Part shown: piece by piece, positions 1-5,533 of the stretch
How the letters are laid out: the number at the start of each line of letters is the position of its first letter
How positions within the stretch are numbered: the first letter of the stretch is position 1
Source of the DNA: an uncultured Ruminococcus sp.
GTDB lineage: Bacteria; Bacillota; Clostridia; Oscillospirales; Ruminococcaceae
Direction of reading: 5' to 3'
Length of the DNA stretch: 5,730 nucleotides
NCBI GenBank assembly: GCA_900556055.1
Contig: USNJ01000131.1
Span: 1 to 5,730, forward strand
Made by a program: the position numbers and the translations under genes
The notes under the pieces: generated by a model
Database searches by the model: none
Seen by the model: only the letters and a program-made list of their open reading frames with translations
What the model was told of the DNA's origin: nothing

Positions 1-333
1 GGAAAGGTCATGCCGATACTCTGTGAAGTAAATATCGGAGGGGAAGAGTCCAAAAGCGGAATATCTCCTGAGAATATCTATGATTTGTTGTGCGAAATTT
101 CACAATATAAAAATATTTCAGTAAAAGGTTTGATGACGATCCCTCCAAAGGGCGATTGTGAAAAATTTTTTTGCAAAATGCAGGAACTTTTTATTGACAT
201 TCGGGACAAAAACATAGATAATATAAGTATGTCCGTTTTATCCATGGGAATGTCTCATGACTATCCGCTTGCGATAAAATACGGTTCAAATGTTGTCAGA
301 ATAGGAACAAGGCTTTTCGGAGCCAGAAAATAA
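1..333 (+). CDS. yggS: YggS/YlmE family PLP-binding homeostasis protein (PLPBP), C-terminal half
   Basis: The gene is cut by the left window edge. The reading frame is open from base 1, so the ATG at 10 is an internal Met and not a start. About 110 residues are visible, roughly half of the family's usual 220-235. PLPBP proteins are single-domain alanine-racemase-like TIM barrels that bind pyridoxal 5'-phosphate and buffer free PLP in the cytoplasm; no catalytic activity is established. Family hallmarks seen here are the strand VNIGGEESKSGI, the segment KGLMTIP, the phosphate-binding SMGMSHDY (bases 241-264), and the C-terminal RIGTRLFGAR ending at the stop. The PLP-lysine lies N-terminal, outside the window. 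The gene precedes sepF by 16 nt, as ylmE does in Bacillus and Streptococcus. It uses many ATA Ile codons (6 of 13), unlike ileS, suggesting modest expression. The family call is secure; the symbol could equally be ylmE. Confidence 0.93.
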   Translation, partial: GKVMPILCEVNIGGEESKSGISPENIYDLLCEISQYKNISVKGLMTIPPKGDCEKFFCKMQELFIDIRDKNIDNISMSVLSMGMSHDYPLAIKYGSNVVRIGTRLFGARK

Positions 334-336
334 TGT

Positions 337-341
337 GGAGG
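337..341 (+). promoter_or_regulatory. Ribosome binding site of sepF
   Basis: A perfect GGAGG lies 8 nt upstream of the ATG at 350. It decides the start: an in-frame GTG at 335 would add five residues (MEELI), but it overlaps this Shine-Dalgarno and has none of its own. It would also push the conserved N-terminal membrane helix MGFLDTIKG inward. Confidence 0.85.
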
Positions 342-349
342 AATTAATT

Positions 350-790
350 ATGGGATTTCTGGATACAATCAAGGGTGCATTTGCTGTAGGTGACGATTAC
401 GACGACAGAGATGATTATGAGGAATATGATGACAGCAGGGATACTCGCAGCAGCAGAAAGGCAAATGACGATAAGGTCAACCGTTCTATAAATATCACAG
501 CAACAGCTCAGCTTCAGGTAATTCTTGTTAAGCCTGAAAAGTACTCCGATACAAAGCAGATCGCCGATCATCTTAACGACAAAAAGACTGTTGTACTTAA
601 TCTTGAGTCAACTACACCTGATGTCACAAGAAGGATCATTGACTTTCTCGGCGGTGTTGCATACGCTAACGGCGGAAATATCAAGCCTATCGCAAACAAC
701 ACATTTATCATTACTCCCTACAATGTAGGATTTGTGGGCGAAGATCTTGTGGGCGAGCTTGAAAATAACGGCGTATTCTTTGACAGATGA
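350..790 (+). CDS. sepF: SepF, membrane anchor and organiser of the FtsZ ring
   Basis: The predicted protein has 146 residues, close to the roughly 150 of Bacillus SepF. SepF binds the FtsZ C-terminal tail, tethers it to the membrane, and polymerises into arcs or rings at the septum. Visible organisation: residues 1-13 (MGFLDTIKGAFAV) form the amphipathic membrane-targeting helix; 15-42 are a very acidic, Asp/Tyr-rich disordered linker followed by a short basic patch (RSSRK); about 55-128 are the SepF core, with VILVKPEKY, IADHLNDKKTVVLNLE, RRIIDFLGG, YANGG and the closing strands TFIITPYNVGF. The C-terminal 16 residues are a short, partly acidic tail. The start at 350 is chosen for its strong Shine-Dalgarno and the family-typical N terminus. 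The stop overlaps the ylmH start (ATGA, 787-790), implying translational coupling. Position after a yggS/ylmE gene and before ylmH and divIVA fits the family's usual context. Confidence 0.96.
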   Translation: MGFLDTIKGAFAVGDDYDDRDDYEEYDDSRDTRSSRKANDDKVNRSINITATAQLQVILVKPEKYSDTKQIADHLNDKKTVVLNLESTTPDVTRRIIDFLGGVAYANGGNIKPIANNTFIITPYNVGFVGEDLVGELENNGVFFDR

Positions 791-1566
791 TCGTTCCCGA
801 AAAGTTTCTTAAAAGCCTTGCGGACGATGATGAAAGGATATTTGCACGGCATATCATAGATCTTTATGAACTGTGTGAAAAGAGACGTTCTCCGACATTT
901 TCATCTTTTATGGATATGCGCAGAAGAGTTGTCTGCGAAGAACTGCTGTCACTTATCAAGGCTGACGGATATGCGTTTTTCGGCGGATATGAAAATGCTG
1001 AAAGAACGGCTGTCGGATTTTTCCCTGAGTATTCCGAACCTGATGAATCTGATTTCCCGATTTGCTGTGTAAAATACTGTTTCAGGAAATCTGATGAGCT
1101 GTCTCACAGAGATATTTTAGGCGCACTCATGTCGCTGAGGATAAAGCGTGAAATGACGGGCGATATTCTGATCGGTGAAGGAAAAGCGGAGGTAATGGTG
1201 TGCAATACCGTTGCCGGCGATGCGGAGGGGATAGTCAAGATCGGCAGGATCGGAGTGTCATCATCCGTTATCGACAGACCCGACATCATCAGAAAAGAAG
1301 GTTTTCAGGAAATATCAGGAACAGTTTCTTCGATGAGACTTGACTGCATTGCCGCTTTGGCGATGAATGTCAGCCGTGAAAAAGCATCAGCTGCTTTAAA
1401 AGGCGAACGTGTTGCGGTCAATTATCGGACAGTTACCGATAATGACAGCAGGATATCTGAGGGAGATATAATATCTGTTAGAGGAAGCGGAAAGTTTATT
1501 GTCAGGGAGATCGGCGGGGAAACAAGAAAAGGCAGGATCCATATCATACTTGCTAAATATGTATGA
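787..1566 (+). CDS. ylmH: YlmH-type RNA-binding protein with C-terminal S4 domain
   Basis: The 259-residue product matches the family length (about 257 in Bacillus). The N-terminal and middle region (about 1-175) shows YlmH hallmarks: the opening FLKSLADDDERIFARHIIDL, an FMDMRRRVVCEELL segment, GFFPEY (78-82), and LGALMSLRIKREMTGDILI (111-129). The C-terminal S4 RNA-binding domain spans about 182-240, beginning SSMRLDCIAALAMNVSR and including VAVNYRTVTDNDSRISEGD. In Bacillus YlmH binds the 50S subunit with peptidyl-tRNA and has been linked to rescue of stalled ribosomes (ribosome quality control); older work tied it to division only through its location. I see no Shine-Dalgarno within 15 nt of the ATG, so translation probably depends on ribosomes ending sepF at the ATGA overlap. 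No ylmG (YggT) gene lies before it. The S4 coding region holds a bulged hairpin at 1417-1446. The family assignment is firm; its role here is inferred. Confidence 0.93.
   Translation: MIVPEKFLKSLADDDERIFARHIIDLYELCEKRRSPTFSSFMDMRRRVVCEELLSLIKADGYAFFGGYENAERTAVGFFPEYSEPDESDFPICCVKYCFRKSDELSHRDILGALMSLRIKREMTGDILIGEGKAEVMVCNTVAGDAEGIVKIGRIGVSSSVIDRPDIIRKEGFQEISGTVSSMRLDCIAALAMNVSREKASAALKGERVAVNYRTVTDNDSRISEGDIISVRGSGKFIVREIGGETRKGRIHIILAKYV
1417..1446 (+). repeat. Bulged 11-bp inverted repeat (RNA hairpin) inside ylmH
   Basis: ATTATCGG (1421-1428) and CCGATAAT (1436-1443) are perfect reverse complements around a 7-nt loop. After a single bulged A (1420), GTC (1417-1419) continues pairing with GAC (1444-1446), giving 11 base pairs. 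No U-run follows, so it is not an intrinsic terminator. It lies in S4-domain codons, about 150 nt upstream of divIVA. It may be chance; no function can be assigned. Confidence 0.4.
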
Positions 1567-1579
1567 TATAAAATATAAT
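1550..1579 (+). promoter_or_regulatory. Candidate sigma-A promoter ahead of divIVA
   Basis: A perfect -10 hexamer TATAAT (1574-1579) sits 18 nt downstream of TTGCTA (1550-1555), a 4-of-6 match to the -35 consensus. It lies at the ylmH/divIVA junction, in the most A+T-rich stretch near these genes. The start point would be near 1586, right at the divIVA Shine-Dalgarno, leaving a leader of only about 12 nt. That short leader, and the chance of finding TATAAT in A+T-rich DNA, keep confidence low. Confidence 0.3.
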
Positions 1580-1585
1580 AGAAAA

Positions 1586-1590
1586 GAGGG
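1586..1590 (+). promoter_or_regulatory. Ribosome binding site of divIVA
   Basis: GAGGG lies 7 nt before the ATG at 1598. It selects that start over an in-frame ATG at 1559, which has no Shine-Dalgarno and overlaps the end of ylmH, and over a TTG at 1499 that lies well inside ylmH. Confidence 0.75.
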
Positions 1591-1597
1591 CTATTTT

Positions 1598-2137
1598 ATG
1601 ATAAGCGCAAAGGAAATTACAAGCAAGCAGTTTGATAAAGCGACTTTCGGCTATAAGCCTGAAGAGGTCGATGACATACTGCGTGAGGCTGCCCTGACCA
1701 TTTCTCAGCTTCAAAAGGAAAAGGAAGAGACTGACAAGAAGATAGAGATCCTTGTCGAAAAAATCCGTGAATACAAGAATGACGAGGATGCGCTCAAAGA
1801 CGCTCTTCTCGGTGCTCAGAAGCAGGGAAGACTCGTTATTGCGGAAGCAGAGGAAACAGCAAAGAAGATCATTGCTGATGCAAATTATCAGGCTGACCGT
1901 ATTATAGGCTCTACAAAGGTAGATATTGAAAAGGAGAAGCTCTGTCTTGCAAAGATGAAGCAGGAGGTTTCTGATTTTAAGGCGGGTCTGCTTGATATGT
2001 ACAGAGATCATCTTGCTAAGATCACTGAAATGCCCGATTATGATGAAGAAACAGAAGAGGTCGAAGAAACACCGGCTGATGACGATGCGACCAAGATTAT
2101 GGATGCACCGGTCAGCGAAGCTGATTCTGCCAAGTAA
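1598..2137 (+). CDS. divIVA: DivIVA, coiled-coil polar/septal scaffold protein
   Basis: The product has 179 residues; Bacillus DivIVA has about 164. DivIVA gathers at negatively curved membrane (septa and poles) and recruits partners such as Min proteins or growth factors, depending on the species. Residues 1-40 form the conserved lipid-binding domain: an ITSKQFDKATFGYKPEEVDDIL motif covering the membrane-inserting loop, then the first helix. Residues about 33-65 and 75-140 are heptad-rich, Glu/Lys-rich coiled coil, including GAQKQGRLVIAEAEETAKKI and ADANYQADRII, both close to the family pattern. Residues 146-179 are a strongly acidic, probably disordered tail (DYDEETEEVEETPADDD). The usual Phe-Arg pair before Gly-Tyr in the loop reads Thr16-Phe17 here. 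The start is set by GAGGG 7 nt upstream. The gene sits 31 nt after ylmH and 38 nt before ileS, its standard location in Firmicutes. GpsB, a shorter paralogue, is unlikely given length and context. Confidence 0.94.
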   Translation: MISAKEITSKQFDKATFGYKPEEVDDILREAALTISQLQKEKEETDKKIEILVEKIREYKNDEDALKDALLGAQKQGRLVIAEAEETAKKIIADANYQADRIIGSTKVDIEKEKLCLAKMKQEVSDFKAGLLDMYRDHLAKITEMPDYDEETEEVEETPADDDATKIMDAPVSEADSAK

Positions 2138-2175
2138 TATTATCTGACCATTGTGTCATTAAGGAGAGTTAGGAA

Positions 2176-4983
2176 ATGTCTCAGGATTATAACAACACCA
2201 TAAATCTTCCCGAAACAGGTTTTTCGATGAGAGGTAATCTTCCTCAGAAAGAACCTGTAATGCAGGAGGAGTGGGATAAGAACCGTCTTTATTACAAGAT
2301 GATCGAAAAGAACAAGGGTCTGCCCGAATATATTCTTCATGACGGACCTCCGTATGCTAACGGAAGTATCCATCTCGGAACTGCTCTTAACAAGGTCCTC
2401 AAGGATATTATCGTTAAATATAAGAATATGAGCGGCTTTTGCTCACCGTATGTTCCCGGTTGGGATACACATGGTCTGCCGATCGAGCTGAAGGCTATGA
2501 AGGCTATCGGCGTTGAAAACGGTGCTATTCCTCCTGTTGAACTGAGAAAGCACTGCAAAGAGTTTGCTATGACTCATGTTAAGAATCAGATGGCTCAGTT
2601 CAAGCGTCTCGGATGCCTTGGTGATTATGATAATCCTTACCTGACACTTCGTCCCGAATATGAGGCTCGCCAGGTAAAAGTATTCGGTAAAATGGCTAAG
2701 GACGGCTATATGTACAAGGGACTCAAGCCTGTTTACTGGTGCCCCGATTGTAATACAGCTCTTGCCGAGGCTGAGATCGAATACTCAAACGATCCCTGCA
2801 ACTCTATCTTTGTTAAGTTCAATGTAACAGATGACAAGGGCGTTTTTGCTTCTCTCGGACTTGATCTGAAGGATGTTTATTTTGTTATCTGGACAACAAC
2901 AACATGGACTATCCCCGGCAACCTTGCTATCTGCGTAGGTCCTGATTATGACTACACACTTGTAAAGGCTAACGGCGAATATTATGTAATGGCTGCTGAG
3001 CTCGTTCCTTCAGTTATGAAGACAGCAGGCATTGAAGAATATGAAACAATAGGCTGCTTCAGAGGAAGCGAACTTGAACATATCCAGACAAAGCATCCTC
3101 TTTATGACCGTCCGTCGCCTGTTATTGTCGGCGATCACGTTACTCTTGAAAGCGGTACAGGCTGCGTTCATACTGCTCCCGGTTACGGTGTTGAGGACTT
3201 TGAGGTCTGCAAGAAGTATGATGATATCGGAATCATCGTATGCGTAGATTCAAAGGGCAAACAGACGGCTGAAGCAGGCGAATTCGAGGGCATGGATACC
3301 AATGAAGCTAACAAGGCTATCGCAAAGCGCCTCGAAGAAGAACACGCACTTCTGGCTATGGAAAAGATCGTCCATCAGTATCCTCACTGCTGGCGCTGCA
3401 ACAGTCCTATCATCTACCGTGCAACAGAGCAGTGGTTCTGTTCGGTAAACGGATTCAAGGACGAAGCTGTAAAGGCTATCGAATCTGTTCAGTGGATACC
3501 TTCATGGGGCGAGGACAGAATCAAGGGCATGGTAAGAGACAGAAGTGACTGGTGTATCTCCCGTCAGAGAACATGGGGTGTTCCTATCCCTGTTATCTAC
3601 TGTAAGGATTGCCATAAGCCTATCATCACAGACGAAACAATAGATGCTATTTCCGATCTGTTCCGTGCAAAGGGTTCCGATGCTTGGTATACTGAGGATC
3701 TCAAGGATTTCATTCCCGCAGATACAAAGTGTGAGTGCGGCTGCACCGAATTCACAAAGGAATATGACATCATGGACGTATGGTTCGACAGCGGCGTTTC
3801 ACATACATCCGTGCTTGATGAATATGATAATCTTCATTCACCTGCTGATCTGTATCTTGAAGGTGCAGACCAGTACAGAGGCTGGTTCCAGTCCTCACTG
3901 CTGACCTCAGTTGTTTACAAGGGACGCGCTCCTTACAAAGCTGTCTGCACACACGGCTGGGTAGTTGACGGTCAGGGCAGAGCTATGCATAAGTCTCTCG
4001 GAAACGGTATCGATCCTAACGAGATCTACGATAAATACGGTGCTGATATCCTCAGACTGTGGACCGCATCTTCCGATTATCATTCGGATATAAGAATTTC
4101 CAAGGAGATCCTTGCTCAGCTTTCAGATATGTACAAGAAAATCAGAAACACAGCAAGATTTATGCTTGGAAACCTCTCAAACAAGAGCGGATTTGATCCC
4201 GATAAGGACAGCGTTCCCGTAAGTGAGCTGCATGAGATTGACAAGTGGGCTCTGCTCCGTCTTAATCAGCTTATCGAAAAGGTAAAGGCTGCTTATGATG
4301 CATTTGATTTCCATATCGTGCTTCACAGCATCCACAATTTCTGCATTGTTGATATGTCAAGCTTCTATCTTGATATAATCAAGGACAGACTTTACTGCAC
4401 AGCTGAAAAGTCTAAGGACAGACGTGCTGCACAGACTGCAATGTATACAATTCTGAGCGCAGTTTCCAGAATGCTTGCTCCTATCCTTGCATTCACTTCC
4501 GAGGAGATCTGGAAGTATATGCCTCATTCATCTTCCGATGATAAGGAAAGCATTCTGCTTAATAAGATGCCTGAGCCTGTTGATGTTTCGGTATCCGATG
4601 AATTCAAGGCTAAGTGGGAACTTATCTACGATCTGAGAGCAAGCGTCACAAAGGCACTTGAACTCAAGCGTGCAGAAAAGTTTATCGGTGCATCTCTTGA
4701 AGCAAAGGTCACACTTCACATTGCTGATAAGGCTATGTTCGATAAGATCAATGCATTTGCTGACATCCTTCCTGCTGTGTTCATCGTATCTGCTGTTGAT
4801 GTTCAGAACAATACTGACGGTGAATTCAAGGCCGAGGGAATTGACGGAGATGTATCATTCAGCGTAGAGAAGGCTGCCGGAAATAAGTGCGAGCGCTGCT
4901 GGTGCTATTCCGAAACAGTCGGCGAAAATGCTGAGCATCCCACACTTTGCAAGCGCTGTGCTTCCGAGATAGCGAAAATATAA
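2176..4983 (+). CDS. ileS: Isoleucyl-tRNA synthetase, bacterial zinc-tail type (EC 6.1.1.5)
   Basis: This 935-residue cytoplasmic class I synthetase charges tRNA-Ile and edits mischarged valine; its length matches E. coli (938) and Bacillus (921). Domains in order: Rossmann half 1 with GPPYANGSIHLGT (HIGH-equivalent HLGT at 66-69) and YVPGWDTHGLPIE; the CP1 editing domain, about 195-395, with WTTTTWTIPGN and GTGCVHTAPGYGVEDF, retaining H332 and D341, the equivalents of E. coli His333 and Asp342; YPHCWRCNSPIIYRATEQWF; a Cys cluster (C476, C479, C519, C521, C523); DIMDVWFDSGVSH; the KMSKS-equivalent AMHKS at 603-607, keeping the second Lys (K606); an anticodon-binding helical domain from about 640; and a C-terminal zinc finger C905/C908/C925/C928. 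The zinc finger and editing motifs indicate the ordinary bacterial type. The Shine-Dalgarno AAGGAG (2161-2166) lies 9 nt before the ATG. Only 38 nt separate it from divIVA, too short for a T-box leader. Ile codons are mostly ATC; ATA is used 8 times in 64, consistent with high expression. Confidence 0.98.
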   Translation: MSQDYNNTINLPETGFSMRGNLPQKEPVMQEEWDKNRLYYKMIEKNKGLPEYILHDGPPYANGSIHLGTALNKVLKDIIVKYKNMSGFCSPYVPGWDTHGLPIELKAMKAIGVENGAIPPVELRKHCKEFAMTHVKNQMAQFKRLGCLGDYDNPYLTLRPEYEARQVKVFGKMAKDGYMYKGLKPVYWCPDCNTALAEAEIEYSNDPCNSIFVKFNVTDDKGVFASLGLDLKDVYFVIWTTTTWTIPGNLAICVGPDYDYTLVKANGEYYVMAAELVPSVMKTAGIEEYETIGCFRGSELEHIQTKHPLYDRPSPVIVGDHVTLESGTGCVHTAPGYGVEDFEVCKKYDDIGIIVCVDSKGKQTAEAGEFEGMDTNEANKAIAKRLEEEHALLAMEKIVHQYPHCWRCNSPIIYRATEQWFCSVNGFKDEAVKAIESVQWIPSWGEDRIKGMVRDRSDWCISRQRTWGVPIPVIYCKDCHKPIITDETIDAISDLFRAKGSDAWYTEDLKDFIPADTKCECGCTEFTKEYDIMDVWFDSGVSHTSVLDEYDNLHSPADLYLEGADQYRGWFQSSLLTSVVYKGRAPYKAVCTHGWVVDGQGRAMHKSLGNGIDPNEIYDKYGADILRLWTASSDYHSDIRISKEILAQLSDMYKKIRNTARFMLGNLSNKSGFDPDKDSVPVSELHEIDKWALLRLNQLIEKVKAAYDAFDFHIVLHSIHNFCIVDMSSFYLDIIKDRLYCTAEKSKDRRAAQTAMYTILSAVSRMLAPILAFTSEEIWKYMPHSSSDDKESILLNKMPEPVDVSVSDEFKAKWELIYDLRASVTKALELKRAEKFIGASLEAKVTLHIADKAMFDKINAFADILPAVFIVSAVDVQNNTDGEFKAEGIDGDVSFSVEKAAGNKCERCWCYSETVGENAEHPTLCKRCASEIAKI

Positions 4984-5017
4984 TGTCTGCTGCAAATGCG
5001 GCGAACAAAGGAAGTTT

Positions 5018-5533
5018 ATGGTTTTTATAATTATTGCGGTAATTGCCCTGCTGATAGGTGCTGACCAGCTTTTTAAATTTCTGGCAGTAAAATATCTGCA
5101 GGGTCAGGGACCGAAGGATTTTATAAAGTTCGGTGACTTTGATGTTCTCGGACTCAGCTACTGCGAAAACAGAGGAGCGGCATTTTCAAGCTTCAGCGGT
5201 CAGAAATGGCTGCTTATCGGGCTGACAGGCATCATGATAATCGCTATCTCTGTTTATCTGATAAGAATGAAGGAACGTCATCCTCTTGCTGTTACCAGCT
5301 TAACCATGGTGATCGCCGGAGGAATAGGCAATCTGATCGACAGGATAAGGATCGGCTACGTTGTGGACTATTTTGAAGTCAGAATGTTCCGTTTTGCAAT
5401 ATTTAACTTTGCAGATATCCTTGTTGTATGCGGCGTGATACTTTATCTTGTTTATATGCTGTTTATCGAAGGCAGAGGAAAAGCCGATAAAAATGCTTCC
5501 GAAAGCGGGGACAGCTCAGATGGAAACGCTTGA
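5018..5533 (+). CDS. lspA: Lipoprotein signal peptidase (signal peptidase II, EC 3.4.23.36)
   Basis: LspA is a four-helix membrane aspartyl protease that cleaves the signal peptide of diacylglyceryl-modified prolipoproteins just before the lipidated Cys. The protein has 171 residues, normal for the family. Predicted membrane segments are about 2-26, 64-82, 88-106 and 127-150. Conserved motifs are D16 in GADQLFK, ENRGAAFS (50-57, with N51), GNLIDR (104-109), and the two catalytic Asp residues, D117 in VVDYF and D133 in FNFADI. The hydrophilic tail (151-171, Gly/Ser/Asp-rich) should be cytosolic. A partial Shine-Dalgarno AAAGGAAG (5007-5014) lies close to the ATG. A small GCTGC/GCGGC hairpin with one G-U pair (4989-5002) occupies the 34-nt gap after ileS. 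The 3' end overlaps the next gene by 14 nt, suggesting coupled translation. Frequent ATA Ile codons (9 of 21) point to lower expression than ileS. The ileS-lspA-rluD-like order is widely conserved. Confidence 0.97.
   Translation: MVFIIIAVIALLIGADQLFKFLAVKYLQGQGPKDFIKFGDFDVLGLSYCENRGAAFSSFSGQKWLLIGLTGIMIIAISVYLIRMKERHPLAVTSLTMVIAGGIGNLIDRIRIGYVVDYFEVRMFRFAIFNFADILVVCGVILYLVYMLFIEGRGKADKNASESGDSSDGNA

Noticed and set aside
161..172. A5T7 run in yggS as a programmed slippage site
   Set aside because: In the coding frame it does not make an X XXY YYZ slippery heptamer, and the PLPBP frame continues intact on both sides.
335..349. GTG at 335 as the sepF start
   Set aside because: It overlaps the Shine-Dalgarno of the ATG at 350 and adds residues not typical of the SepF N terminus.
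344..571. Minus-strand frame opposite sepF with a hydrophobic Ile/Val-rich stretch resembling a membrane segment
   Set aside because: The Val/Ile run is simply the complement of the Asp/Tyr-rich SepF linker codons; no supporting start signal.
1499..1597. Upstream TTG (1499) or ATG (1559) starts for divIVA
   Set aside because: Both overlap ylmH and lack a Shine-Dalgarno; the ATG at 1598 has GAGGG at 7 nt and gives the family N terminus.
1553..2011. Long open frame on the minus strand opposite divIVA (152 codons)
   Set aside because: It lies opposite a clearly recognisable DivIVA, its translation shows no family features beyond low-complexity hydrophobic runs mirroring Lys/Glu coiled-coil codons, and I see no convincing ribosome site.
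2141..2160. Terminator between divIVA and ileS from the TGAC/GTCA repeat
   Set aside because: Only four pairs, no U-tract, and immediately followed by the ileS Shine-Dalgarno.
3644..3904. Alternative-frame plus-strand ORFs within ileS, ylmH and sepF
   Set aside because: They sit fully inside strongly conserved genes in another frame and encode no recognisable domain.
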